Source: Thioalkalivibrio sp. ALJ7 (GTDB taxonomy: Bacteria > Pseudomonadota > Gammaproteobacteria > Ectothiorhodospirales > Ectothiorhodospiraceae). Taken from it: DNA of 64,000 bases. Below the pieces are notes generated by a model, which saw only the letters and a list, made by a program, of their open reading frames with translations, was not told the DNA's origin and did not search any database. Both the position numbers and the translations under genes were made by a program. How positions within the stretch are numbered: position 1 is the first letter of the stretch; each line of letters begins with the position of its first letter. Positions 1 through 9,361 of the stretch are shown piece by piece. The stretch is from the NCBI RefSeq assembly GCF_000376865.1, contig NZ_AQXQ01000004.1:1-64000 (forward strand), written 5' to 3'.

Positions 1-365
<365 letters not shown>

Positions 366-366
<1 letters not shown>

Positions 367-1247
367 TGCATCGCTGCATCACGCGGTTGAGCGGAGAAGG
401 CCCTGTCCATCGTCTTTGTCGGCTGCTGGGAGTGAGCCGGGCCGGCTATTACGCGGCGCGGGCGCGGGCCGAACGTCCAAGCGTGCCCTGCGCCGCTGGC
501 GCTCACCTTGAGCGGGTGTTCGCGGCTTCCGGGCGAACCTACGGCAGCCGGCGTTTGGCAAAAGCCTTACAGGCGGATGGCACCGCCATGGGCCGTTACC
601 GGGTGCGGACGCTGATGCGCGAGCGCGGCCTGCGGCCCGTCTGGCGGCGGCGCTTTGTGACCACCACGCAACGCGACGACCGGGCCCCTGTCGCCGAAAA
701 CCATCTCAACCGCGAGTTCACCCCGGCCGGACCGAACCAGGCGTGGGCGTCCGACATCACCTATATCCCAACCGCGACCGGCTGGAGCTACCTGGCGGTC
801 ATCCTCGACCTGTACTCGCGCAAGGTCATCGGTTGGGCCCTCGATCGGCAGATGCCGGCGAGCCTGACCTGCGAGGCGCTGCGCATGGCGCTGGAGCAGC
901 GCCAACCGGAGCCGGGACTGCTGCTGCACTCCGACCAGGGTTGCCAATACACCAGCGCCGCCTGGCGGCGGCTACTGGCCCGGCACCAGATCCAGGCGAG
1001 CATGAGCCGCCGGGGTAACTGCTGGGACAATGCCGTCGTCGAGCGCTTCTTCCTGAGCCTCAAGACGGAACGCGTCTGGCAGCGCCGCTACGCGAACCAC
1101 GGCGAGGCGCGGCGGGATATCGCGGACTACATCGCTCGGTTCTACAACACCGTTCGCATCCACTCGACGCTGGGCTACCTGCCTCCCAGCGTCTACGAGC
1201 AACCAACGGCAGCCAATCCACCTAACGCGGTGTCCGAAATCACTTGA
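366..1247 (+). CDS. IS3-family transposase OrfB (rve/DDE integrase core)
   Basis: Catalytic part of the IS3 transposase, 293 aa from ATG 366, which overlaps the orfA stop by one base. It contains an HTH_21-like segment near residues 45-100 (GSRRLAKALQADG) and then the RNase H-like rve core. The acidic triad is visible: first Asp in WASDITYI, second Asp in LLLHSDQGCQY, Glu in NAVVERFFLSLK. The YNTVRIHSTLGYLPPSVYE tail is also family-typical. No frameshift or stop is present. In nature it is probably made mainly as the OrfAB fusion. The stop codon lies inside the right terminal repeat. Confidence 0.92.
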
Positions 1248-1331
1248 CCGCCACACTGAAGGCCTCACAGTCACGGTGCGAGTGTGTTCGTTCGCGAGTC
1301 CATTCAAGGTGATGGCCCTCCCGCCGTTACC

Positions 1332-1586
1332 TCAGACACAGGCAAAGCATCGCAATACACCGCTGCAAACAGGATGGTCCTCGTAGTGAACTCGACACGC
1401 GATCCCCGGCGAACCCGACACCTTCCCGCATCCCCAACACTTGCATATGGGGTGGTCGAGCCAAGCCCCGTGAGGCATGGCGCGAATCTCGGCGCCGGCC
1501 AGGCCACCAGGACCCCACATCATGACGACTGGGTACAACTCGCGAATGAAACGCTAAGCCTGATCCGCCAACTCCGTCTGTAACAC
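1332..1586 (-). pseudogene. Possible decayed ORF beside the IS3 element (unrecognised, Cys-rich)
   Basis: The 353 bp between the IS3 right end and the next gene (1256-1608) hold no convincing gene. The best frame reads right to left from about 1586 to 1332 with one in-frame stop at 1554-1556. Downstream of the stop about 74 codons remain open and encode a Cys-rich peptide with C-x-C-x-x-C, then C-x10-C and C-x-x-C spacings (for example HPICKCWGCGK), which look like a zinc ribbon. I do not recognise a family. The Cys spacing is suggestive, but the stop and short length make it either a remnant or chance. Confidence 0.2.
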
Positions 1587-1608
1587 CGCTCATTCCGTGC
1601 GAGGCGGA

Positions 1609-2058
1609 TTATTTGGCATGTTGGGCAAGCCAGCGGTCGAGGGCGTTGCCGAACGCCTGGCGGTCGCGGGAACCGAGGGCAGCGGGGCCACCCGTGTCCA
1701 CACCACTGCCGCGCAGCGTATCCATAAAGTCGCGCATGCTCAGGCGTTCGCGGATGTTGTCCGTTGTGTAGAGTTCACCGCGTGGGTTCAGGGCCTGACC
1801 GCCCTTCTCGATGACCTCCGCGGCCAGCGGGATGTCGGCCGTAATGACCAGATCGCCGACCGCAAGGCGCCGCACGATCTCGTTGTCCGCCACATCAAAC
1901 CCGGCACCCACCTGGATCGAGTCGATCAACTTCGACGGCGGCGTACGTACGGGCTGATTGGCCACCAGGGTGATCGGGACGCCCGTGCGTTTGGATGCCC
2001 GGAACAGGATTTCCTTGATCACGACGGGGCAGGCATCCGCATCGACCCATATCTTCAT
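1609..2058 (-). CDS. yaiI: YaiI/YqxD-family protein (UPF0178, DUF188)
   Basis: A 149-aa protein matching the full length of the YaiI/YqxD family. The start [18 protein letters not shown] is the family hallmark: a PIN-like fold with the acidic DADACP motif. VITADIPLA and a second Asp/Glu-containing loop are also present. The fold suggests a nuclease-like metal site, but no activity is established for the family as far as I know. ATG 2058 is supported by a good Shine-Dalgarno (GGAAGGAG, about 5 nt upstream). It stands alone, divergent from the small membrane peptide gene at 2228. Confidence 0.9.
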   Translation of the reverse strand: MKIWVDADACPVVIKEILFRASKRTGVPITLVANQPVRTPPSKLIDSIQVGAGFDVADNEIVRRLAVGDLVITADIPLAAEVIEKGGQALNPRGELYTTDNIRERLSMRDFMDTLRGSGVDTGGPAALGSRDRQAFGNALDRWLAQHAK

Positions 2059-2227
2059 GTATCTCCTTCCGCAGGCTCGCTGGTCGTCTCACCGCAGGGT
2101 ACGCGTTTTGCCACAGCCGCCACATCCCCAACCGCCTGAACTGGCGTGCCGCACTCGCATGTGGTACCAAGAGCGCGCTAACTAAAACGCTTGCCCTGCC
2201 AGGGGCGAGCCGCGCAAGGAGCACCGC

Positions 2228-2404
2228 ATGGGCATTGAAGTCTCTGGAATCCTCGGCCTGATCTGGCTGTTAATCGTGATCTGGGCGATTGTTCGTACCG
2301 CGCAGAGTCCCGTAACGCCTCTGGTGAAGGTCCTGTGGATCCTGATCCTGCTGTTCCTGCCACTTGTGGGCCTGATCGCCTGGCTCTTGCTTGGACCACG
2401 TTAG
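2228..2404 (+). CDS. Small PLDc_N-like membrane protein
   Basis: A 58-aa ORF beginning MGIEVSGILGLIWLL. AAGGAG at 2215-2220 gives a well-spaced Shine-Dalgarno before ATG 2228. Two hydrophobic helices (about residues 7-22 and 32-56) are separated by a short polar turn (RTAQSPVTP). The second helix carries the P-L-V-G-x-x-x-W/Y-x-L-x-G pattern typical of the PLDc_N (phospholipase D-nuclease N-terminal) two-helix module, which often exists as a free-standing small membrane protein of unknown function. It converges on the FlhG-like gene 32 bp downstream. Confidence 0.75.
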   Translation: MGIEVSGILGLIWLLIVIWAIVRTAQSPVTPLVKVLWILILLFLPLVGLIAWLLLGPR

Positions 2405-2436
2405 GGAAGTCCTGCAGGCGTGCCACGTCGAGGCGG

Positions 2437-3864
2437 TCAAAGGCGGCGGAGAAACTCCGCGAGGTTGATGTCCGCACCGGCCAGTCGCCGTAGGCGTTCG
2501 GCCAACGCCTCCTGCGATCCGAACCGTTCGCAGTCGAAACCCGGGCCTCTACGCGCGGAGGCCCGCTGTGGGTCATCTCTTCCCTCAGCCTCGGCTCGCC
2601 AGCCGAAATCCGGTGGCCGCTTCACGGTTTCCTGGACCGAAGGCACTGGCACAGGGTTGGCCTGCGGTCGATGTCCGTCCTGCTTGACGCCCCGCAAACC
2701 ATCCTCCGGCAGTGCCTCCCGAAGCGCCCTCAGGGTCTCCGCGTGAAGCTCCGGCCGAGCCAACAACCCGGTCACAACGCCGGGGACATCAATTGCCGGT
2801 TGTCCGACCTGGGTCCAGTAACGGTCATGCAAGCCATTCAGGGAGGCCGCCAGGTCGGCAGGCTCGGCCTTCTCAAGCGCAGTCTCGAAAGCGCGGTGCA
2901 AACGATCCAGGGGGCACTCCGGGTCCGCGCTCGTCGCTCCCGACGAAAGCGGCTCGGTTTCCGGATTCTCTACCGCAGTCGCCACTGCTTCTTGCGCCAG
3001 CCCAGGATCGCAATCGGCCACCGGGTCGGGCTCGAACCGCACTCGCCAGAAGCGGCTGAACGACGCACTGCTCTCCTGGGGCACATCTTCCTCTAGCGCG
3101 TTGGCCAGGCGATGGAAGGGCCTGGCGGACGGATCACTCTCGGGAAAAAGCGCCACCGGATGCTGCAGCGTCACGGCCGAGCGCAGGCTCTCGTCACGCT
3201 GGATAAAACCGAGAAAATCCACCTGGGTATGCAGATACTTCTCCACCGCGTTGGCGAACCGCTGAAATACGCTCCGCGCCTCGGCAACGTCTGCCACCAT
3301 GTTGACGATGACCCGCACCTTCAGCATCTGCCGACGCAACGCCAACTTAAGCAGCGAGAACGCATCGGTGAGCGAAGTAGGCTCCGGGGTCAGCACCAGC
3401 AAGACCTGATGGCCGGCTGCCATGAAATCGAGGGTGGTATCGCCAATGCCGGCGGCAGTATCCAGCAGGAGGTCATCGAAGTCCTGCTCGATTCGCGCGA
3501 GCTCCGCCACCAGGCGCTTTTGGTGGGCCGATGACAGCTCGGCGCACTCACGAATGCCGCTGGCGCCGGGGATGATTTTCAGGCCATGCGGCCCCTCCAG
3601 CAGGATGTCCTCGATCCCGCACTCGCCCGCCAGCACCTCGGCCAGCCCCCGCTGCGGACGCAGGCCCAGCAGGATATTGACGTTGGCCAGACCGGTGTCG
3701 CCATCAAGAATGCACACCCGCCGGCCACGCCGTGCCAGCGTGATCCCAAGGTTCACGGCTACGCTGGACTTACCTACCCCACCCTTGCCACTGGCCACCG
3801 CCAGGACACGCGGACCCGTCACACCTGGGGAATGGGGATTCCCCCAGGAACTCCGATCAGACAT
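2437..3864 (-). CDS. flhG: FlhG/FleN-type MinD-family ATPase with long C-terminal extension
   Basis: ParA/MinD ATPase, 475 aa from ATG 3864, chosen for the AGGAAG Shine-Dalgarno and because family homology begins soon after; an upstream open frame exists without homology. Deviant Walker A SGKGGVGKSS is near residue 25, the second motif reads DGDTGLANVNILLGL, and switch II is LLLDTAAGIGDTT. This set is typical of FlhG, which restricts flagellar number with FlhF. The ATPase core ends near residue 260. The last 200 residues are unusual: a low-conservation Pro/Glu-rich stretch with two predicted helical patches (around PLDRLHRAFETALEK and the final LAERLRRLAGADINLAEFLRRL-like tail). No flhF or flagellar genes are in the window. 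It is divergent from an HDOD-histidine kinase. A general MinD-like role cannot be excluded. Confidence 0.75.
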   Translation of the reverse strand: MSDRSSWGNPHSPGVTGPRVLAVASGKGGVGKSSVAVNLGITLARRGRRVCILDGDTGLANVNILLGLRPQRGLAEVLAGECGIEDILLEGPHGLKIIPGASGIRECAELSSAHQKRLVAELARIEQDFDDLLLDTAAGIGDTTLDFMAAGHQVLLVLTPEPTSLTDAFSLLKLALRRQMLKVRVIVNMVADVAEARSVFQRFANAVEKYLHTQVDFLGFIQRDESLRSAVTLQHPVALFPESDPSARPFHRLANALEEDVPQESSASFSRFWRVRFEPDPVADCDPGLAQEAVATAVENPETEPLSSGATSADPECPLDRLHRAFETALEKAEPADLAASLNGLHDRYWTQVGQPAIDVPGVVTGLLARPELHAETLRALREALPEDGLRGVKQDGHRPQANPVPVPSVQETVKRPPDFGWRAEAEGRDDPQRASARRGPGFDCERFGSQEALAERLRRLAGADINLAEFLRRL

Positions 3865-4080
3865 CGCGGCTTCCTGCATCGCATTCATCGGCACTGATAC
3901 TTTAAAGAATGACGGTGAATTCACGGCCGGTCTACCCCATTCGGTAGCACAGGACAAGACCGCACAGTATAGTCGGACATCGGTGCACATTCGGCGACCG
4001 CGGCCCGCGCGAGCCGACCGCCGAATTCACGCAAGGGCAACAGGGGCGACCGACCACCTGTAACGTCACCGGGGAAGAGT

Positions 4081-6207
4081 ATGGCGAGGGTGAATACGGC
4101 AACGGACGGACTACCCAGCCTGCCCCAGGCGTTGATCCCCGTGCTGGACGCCACCCAGGCCGACGAGGCGGACTTCCAGTCCCTCGCGCGCGCTATTATG
4201 CAGGATGGGGCCATGGCCAGCCGCTTGCTTCAGGCTGCCAACTCAGCGTTCTACTATCGTGGCTCGCCCTGCCGCACCATCGATCGCGCCCTGTTCAGCC
4301 TGGGGCTGGACACCGTGCGCAGCCTCGCTCTAACGGCCGCCATCCAACAGCTGTTCGGGACCTTCGGGCCACGTCACCGCAACTATCTGCGCATCATATG
4401 GCGCCGCGCCCTGACCACCGCGAATCTCGCCCAGGTCCTCGCCACACTCACCCGCTACCCACGACCGGAAGAGGCCTACCTCGCCGGCCTGCTAATCGAT
4501 ATTGGGCGTCTACTGCGATTGGTGGAGGACGAGGGTCACTATTGGCCCCTCCTGCAGACCGCTACAAACGACCCTCATCTGGTGGAAATAGAGTGCAACA
4601 CGTATGGCCAGCACTACGGTGAACTCGGCGGGGAGTGCCTGGAGGTCTGGGGGCTAGGTCGGTTCGTCGCGGACGCCGTGCGTTATCACCTGGAACCCGC
4701 TGAGCGCGTACGGGATGCCCACCACCTGGTCAAGATCGTCAATCTGGCCCATGCGCTCGGCTGTCTCCCGGCTACGCTGTCCAGCACCGCCGAAACCACT
4801 TGCAACGAGACGGCCCTGGCCGCTGCGGACACCCTGTTCGGCCTGAACGAAGGCTTGGTGCGCGAGCTACGCGGCCGCGTGGATGAAGACGTCCGCCGCA
4901 TTGCCGGATCACTCGAGATCGACCTGGAAGCACCCGAGCCACCGCCCGAGGCGGAGGCAGAATCAGCCGATCGGGCCGCAGAACAGGCGCTCGGCCGCCG
5001 TGTGCGCGACCTCACCGAACTCGAACGGGTTAACGGCGAACTGGCGCGCGCCGCCAGTTTGCAGGAGCGCTGCCTGGCCGCCCGGCGCACCCTGTATCTC
5101 ACCCTGGGAGTCAGTCAGAGCCTGTTGTTCCTCGTCGACGACGACCAGCAATCGGTCTCCGCCTGGGTGGAAGACGACGAGACGCCGGACTTTACCCTGC
5201 CGCTGCTTCCCGGTCGCAGCCTCGTTACTGACACCCTGCTGGATCGCGAGATCCGTCGCCACGAGGAAGAGAACGCCGCAGGCCTCCCAGTGATCGATCA
5301 ACAGCTGTTTCGGCTGTGCGAGGCCCAGCTGCTTTGGAGCTTCCCCTTGCTGGCCGAGGGCCAGAAAGCCGCCGGGGTGCTCATCCTCGGCTTGAGCCGA
5401 AGCCAGGCAGACGCGCTGGAGGCTCGCAATGACTTCATCCGTTCTCTCGCCCGCGAGATCGCGCGCGCCCTGACGCAGCCCGAGTACAGCAGCGCTGGCC
5501 CGGCGGATCACACGGAGGAACGTATCCGCGAGACCGTGCACGAAGCGGGCAACCCCCTCAGCATTATCCAGAATTATCTTGGGGTGCTAAATCGGAAACT
5601 CGGGGAAGAACACGATGCCCGTCACGAACTGGGCCTCATCAAGGACGAGATTGACCGGGTGGGACGGATCCTGCTGCGCTTGCGGGACCCGGAAGCGGGG
5701 CCGGCCGACGATACGGGTCCGATGGCGCTGAACACGCTGGTCCGACAGGTCGCCGATATTGTCGACGTTTCGCTCTGCCGCACGCGCGGGATCCAGCTGC
5801 ACCTGGACCTGACACCCGCCGAACCACCGCTCTCGATACCTGCAGACCATTTGCGGCAGATCCTGACCAACCTTCTGAAAAACGCCGCCGAGGCACAAAA
5901 CTCTGGTGGCGAGATCACCATCACCACTCGCGCACCGACGACGCTCAATGGCCGCCGTGTAGTACCGTTGACCGTTAGCGACAAGGGTCCAGGCCTGCCG
6001 CCGGAGGTTCAGGCCGCGGCGTTCTCGCCGGTGACCTCCACCAAGGGTACTAGCCATTCCGGGCTCGGCCTGAGTATCGTCAAACGCCTCACCGAGGAGA
6101 TCGGTGCGGGACTCACCTTTACCAGCACCGGCGCAGGGACGCGCTTCGAGATCACCCTGCCCCATCAACAACCGGGCTCGGCGGACGCATCAGGGACGAC
6201 GCAATAA
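4081..6207 (+). CDS. HDOD domain-GAF-histidine kinase
   Basis: 708-aa cytoplasmic signalling protein without obvious transmembrane segments. Residues 10-205 are an HDOD domain (SLPQALIPVLDA start, then AYLAGLLIDIGRL). Residues 310-460 look like a GAF-type sensor. The kinase module follows: H-box ETVHEAGNPLSII near residue 486, N-box ILTNLLKNAAEA, G1 VSDKGPGLP and G2 HSGLGLSIVK. All key kinase residues (His, Asn, Gly-rich loops) are present. ATG 4081 is preceded by GGGGAAG. The next gene, 27 bp downstream, encodes a response-regulator c-di-GMP enzyme, probably in the same transcript and a natural phosphorylation partner. The opposite FlhG-like gene hints at motility control. Confidence 0.88.
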   Translation: MARVNTATDGLPSLPQALIPVLDATQADEADFQSLARAIMQDGAMASRLLQAANSAFYYRGSPCRTIDRALFSLGLDTVRSLALTAAIQQLFGTFGPRHRNYLRIIWRRALTTANLAQVLATLTRYPRPEEAYLAGLLIDIGRLLRLVEDEGHYWPLLQTATNDPHLVEIECNTYGQHYGELGGECLEVWGLGRFVADAVRYHLEPAERVRDAHHLVKIVNLAHALGCLPATLSSTAETTCNETALAAADTLFGLNEGLVRELRGRVDEDVRRIAGSLEIDLEAPEPPPEAEAESADRAAEQALGRRVRDLTELERVNGELARAASLQERCLAARRTLYLTLGVSQSLLFLVDDDQQSVSAWVEDDETPDFTLPLLPGRSLVTDTLLDREIRRHEEENAAGLPVIDQQLFRLCEAQLLWSFPLLAEGQKAAGVLILGLSRSQADALEARNDFIRSLAREIARALTQPEYSSAGPADHTEERIRETVHEAGNPLSIIQNYLGVLNRKLGEEHDARHELGLIKDEIDRVGRILLRLRDPEAGPADDTGPMALNTLVRQVADIVDVSLCRTRGIQLHLDLTPAEPPLSIPADHLRQILTNLLKNAAEAQNSGGEITITTRAPTTLNGRRVVPLTVSDKGPGLPPEVQAAAFSPVTSTKGTSHSGLGLSIVKRLTEEIGAGLTFTSTGAGTRFEITLPHQQPGSADASGTTQ

Positions 6208-6234
6208 AGATGTGCCACTAACACCGAGGCCCTG

Positions 6235-8376
6235 ATGACCGAACGTGACGTGCCGATTGACCCGCAGTCCGTCCGAATCCTGATCGCCGATGACGACCCC
6301 GGCCTGCTCGAGAGCCTGCATAACCTGCTGGCGATCGAGGGTTACCCGGTGCAAACCGCCTCCGGTGGCGGCGCCGCAATCGAAGCCCTGCGCAACCAAC
6401 ATTTTGACCTGCTGCTGTTGGACCTGGCGATGCCCGACCTTGGAGGGCTGGATGTGCTGCGGTTCATACAGGCGGCACAGCTCAAGACTCAGACGGTGGT
6501 CGTCAGCGGAAACAGCACGGTGGAAGACGTCGCCGGCGCCCTCCGAGAAGGTGCCCACGATTACCTGAAAAAGCCCTATGAACCGGCCGAATTGCTGGCA
6601 ACCGTACGCAACGCGCTCCGGCACAAGGCACTGGAAGATACCAATATCGAAATGCGGAGCCGGCTGGAAAAGTCGGAACGCCTGCACCGCATGATCGTGA
6701 ACAATTCCCCGGACATCGTGTTCGTCCTCGATTCCCTGAAGCGGTTTCGGTTTATCAATTCGCGCGTTCACGAACTCCTTGGCCACACGCGCCAGGCATT
6801 GCTGGACACCTCGATCCTCGACCTCGTCGAACCCGATGAACGCGACAAGGCCTCCTACTTCTTCGACCAGGCCTCCCAGCAGCAGGCCCACGTGCGCTCG
6901 GCGGAGATCGCTCTGAGGCCCGCGGAGCCCTCACGCACACGCCACTACTTCGAGGTCGCGGTCTGGCCGACTGCATCCAGCGAAACCTCCGAAGGCGGGG
7001 CCACCGAACCCCTGATCTACGGGACCGCTCGCGATATCACCGAGCGCAAGGAATCCGAGGCCTTCATCAATTTCCAGGCCTACCACGACCTCCTGACGCG
7101 CCTGCCGAATCGAGCCCTGTTTCGAGATCGCGTGGATGTCGCGATCTCCCACGCTCAGCGCACCGGGGCACAGCTCGCCGTCCTGTTCATCGACCTCAAT
7201 CGCTTCAAGGTCATCAACGATTCTCTCGGCCACACGGTGGGAGACCGCCTCTTGCAAGGCGTCGCGCAGCGGCTGCAGTCCTGCATCCGCAAGGGAGATA
7301 CCCTCTCGCGTTTCGGCGGCGACGAGTTCACCTTGCTGATCCCTGGACTGGCGAGCAGTGACGCCGCGATCCAGGTGGCCGACAAGATCCTCGAAAGCCT
7401 GCAGGCCCCGTTCGAAATCGGCGATCACGAGTTGTTCGTTGGCGCCAGCATCGGAATCGCGATCTACCCCGACGCGGGCGACAACCTAGAGGCACTGATC
7501 AAGAACGCCGACATTGCGATGTACCGCGAAAAGAGCACCGGCAAGACCGGGGTCCGCGTCTACAGCCCGGAGATGGGGGGGCACCCGCCGCGGCGACTGC
7601 AGCTGGAGCAGGATATGCGTCGCGCGCTGGAGCGCGACGAGTTCCATATCCTCTACCAACCCCAAGTCGACACCGAAAGCGGTCAAATGGTAGCCGTGGA
7701 GGCCCTGATCCGCTGGGATCACCCTGAGCTGGGCTTACTGGGCCCCGCCGAATTTATCCCGGTGGCGGAGGACACGCGCCTGATCGTGGATCTCGACCGC
7801 CTGACCCTGCGCACGGCCACCCGCGAGATCCAGCGTCACAACCGCGAGGCCGCGCAAGAATTGCGCCTCGCGGTCAACCTCTCCCCGGTACTGGTCGAAC
7901 GTGATGACTTCGTCGAGGACTTTCTCGGCATCCTCGGTGAAATCGGCTTCCCCCCCGATCTACTGGAAGTCGAGATCACCGAAAACCTGTTGATGAGCGA
8001 CACCATGGATACGGTGCACAAATTGAACCGCCTGGGTGCCGCGGGCGTACAGATCGCGGTAGACGACTTCGGGACCGGCTACTCGTCCCTCAGCTACCTG
8101 CAGAAACTGCCGATCCACACGCTAAAAATCGACCGCAGCTTCACCCACACCATCTGCCGAAATGACGAGGCGTGTATCGTCAATGCCATTATCTCGATGG
8201 CGCGTGGGCTGAACATGAATATCGTCGCCGAGGGGGTCGAGACGGAGGCCCACCGCGACTACCTGCGCAATCTGGAATGTCCGATGCTGCAGGGCTTCTT
8301 GTTCGGCCAGCCAGCGCCGCTGCACACACTCCTGCAGGATGACGCCCTCATCGCTCGGCCAGCGGCCTGCAAATAG
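6235..8376 (+). CDS. Response regulator with PAS, GGDEF and EAL domains (c-di-GMP turnover)
   Basis: 713 aa. Residues 13-125 form a receiver domain with acidic pocket (ADDDP), phosphoacceptor Asp63 (LLLLDLAMP) and Lys in YLKKPYEP. A PAS domain spans about 145-265. The GGDEF domain (285-440) has an intact RFGGDEF motif with an inhibitory I-site RxxD (RKGD) exactly five residues before it, so both diguanylate cyclase activity and product inhibition are plausible. The EAL domain (460-700) retains VEALIRW, EITENLL, VDDFGTGYSS, LKIDRSF and AEGVET, so phosphodiesterase activity is also expected. It probably receives phosphate from the upstream HDOD-kinase. Net direction of c-di-GMP control cannot be read from sequence. 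Confidence 0.92.
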   Translation: MTERDVPIDPQSVRILIADDDPGLLESLHNLLAIEGYPVQTASGGGAAIEALRNQHFDLLLLDLAMPDLGGLDVLRFIQAAQLKTQTVVVSGNSTVEDVAGALREGAHDYLKKPYEPAELLATVRNALRHKALEDTNIEMRSRLEKSERLHRMIVNNSPDIVFVLDSLKRFRFINSRVHELLGHTRQALLDTSILDLVEPDERDKASYFFDQASQQQAHVRSAEIALRPAEPSRTRHYFEVAVWPTASSETSEGGATEPLIYGTARDITERKESEAFINFQAYHDLLTRLPNRALFRDRVDVAISHAQRTGAQLAVLFIDLNRFKVINDSLGHTVGDRLLQGVAQRLQSCIRKGDTLSRFGGDEFTLLIPGLASSDAAIQVADKILESLQAPFEIGDHELFVGASIGIAIYPDAGDNLEALIKNADIAMYREKSTGKTGVRVYSPEMGGHPPRRLQLEQDMRRALERDEFHILYQPQVDTESGQMVAVEALIRWDHPELGLLGPAEFIPVAEDTRLIVDLDRLTLRTATREIQRHNREAAQELRLAVNLSPVLVERDDFVEDFLGILGEIGFPPDLLEVEITENLLMSDTMDTVHKLNRLGAAGVQIAVDDFGTGYSSLSYLQKLPIHTLKIDRSFTHTICRNDEACIVNAIISMARGLNMNIVAEGVETEAHRDYLRNLECPMLQGFLFGQPAPLHTLLQDDALIARPAACK

Positions 8377-8406
8377 CGAGAAACTCATCCAACCGCATCC
8401 CCGGCC

Positions 8407-8889
8407 CTATTCGGCCGCCACGGCCTCCGAAGCTGCATCCGTGTGGAAGCGGTGTCCCTGACGCAGGCAATAGCGCAGCCACTTGTACAGGAAGCGGTTG
8501 TGGCGCCAGCGACAAACCAGCCCCGGGTGGCCGCTCAGCATCTCCGGCACCTGGCCCGCCGCCATACTGCGGCAATGCAACTCCAGCACCTCCGCCTGGC
8601 GCGCATCATGGAACATGCGAACACGCATGTCCGGCTGCTGACGACGCTCTCCCTGGTGGTCGAAGTGATAGGTAAGGTGCAGCGTGGTGGTGTAGCGCGT
8701 ACGCTCCAGCACCTCAAGGTGCAGATCCAGTGCCCCCTCGACCCGCGACACCGATCGCAACGGCTGCGCCTCCAGGTTCGGGCACAAACGGCGCAGCGCG
8801 AGGTAATTTTCCTCGTACATCTCCATCAGCGCCGCAAAGCTTTCCGGCCGCGGCTCCAGGTGGGAGGGTGTCTGACGCTCCAGTAACAT
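8407..8889 (-). CDS. DUF1249 (YqiB-like) protein
   Basis: A 160-aa protein of the DUF1249 family. The matching features are NYLALRRLCP near the start, then VLERTRYTTTLHLTY, MRVRMFHDARQAEV and the C-terminal RFLYKWLRYCLRQGH. E. coli YqiB has the same order; function unknown. ATG 8889 gives a length close to the family. An in-frame ATG at 8913 would add eight residues, and neither start has a strong Shine-Dalgarno. It converges with the GGDEF-EAL gene. In enterobacteria the family sits beside nudF/cpdA, but no such neighbour is present here. Confidence 0.85.
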   Translation of the reverse strand: MLLERQTPSHLEPRPESFAALMEMYEENYLALRRLCPNLEAQPLRSVSRVEGALDLHLEVLERTRYTTTLHLTYHFDHQGERRQQPDMRVRMFHDARQAEVLELHCRSMAAGQVPEMLSGHPGLVCRWRHNRFLYKWLRYCLRQGHRFHTDAASEAVAAE

Positions 8890-8958
8890 GCCGCGCAGTC
8901 TAACAGCACCCATTTGCAGGACCGCGATTGTCCGTATCGCGGACGGGACACCCCCTAG

Positions 8959-9283
8959 GGAGACGCTGATTTAATCGCACGTCCGCGTTGGTGCCCCCTG
9001 TTTTCCGAGACAAGGCGCGTCGTGCAGCGGGTAGTGGTTCTACCCGCCCGTTTCTGATGGATTCGGGGCGCAACGCAGGATCGGGCCATATTCATTCAGA
9101 ATCGGGGGGGCACCAACCCCGCAAGCCATTGAAAGCAGGGGCTCGGCCGCCCGTTGTTATCAAAAACGGGCGCGCGCACAGCGTTGCGGTTCCCTTGTGC
9201 AGAATGACTGCACGGCAGTCACCGCGCCTTGTTCGCACGCAAAAGCGACTCGAGCGCGGACGTGCGATTAAGTCAGCGTCTCC
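8959..9283. mobile_element. 325-bp MITE-like element with CTAG target duplication
   Basis: The 448 bp between the DUF1249 gene and pgm hold this element. Its 29-bp terminal inverted repeats (8959-8987 and 9255-9283, starting GGAGACGCTGA) differ at one base. Direct CTAG copies lie immediately outside (8955-8958, 9284-9287), which fits the YTAR target of IS5-type transposases. Inside are further dyads: 8987-8998 against 9106-9117, and a hairpin at 9148-9155 / 9165-9172. No transposase is encoded; an open frame at 8988-9287 runs into the right repeat and looks fortuitous. A non-autonomous IS-derived element is the simplest reading. Confidence 0.85.
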
Positions 9284-9361
9284 CTAGACTTTTTGGTAAC
9301 TTCGAATTCGTAGACCCCCGTCCTCGCGGGCGGCCTCAGACCAACAAGGATGCGCGACCCC

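Noticed and set aside
1284-1583. 99-codon plus-strand frame after the IS3 element
   Set aside because: No Shine-Dalgarno, no recognisable domain, and composition like random GC-rich sequence.
8988-9287. 99-codon frame inside the MITE
   Set aside because: It runs through both internal dyads and into the right terminal repeat and CTAG flank, has no Shine-Dalgarno and is rich in Arg/Pro/Ser.
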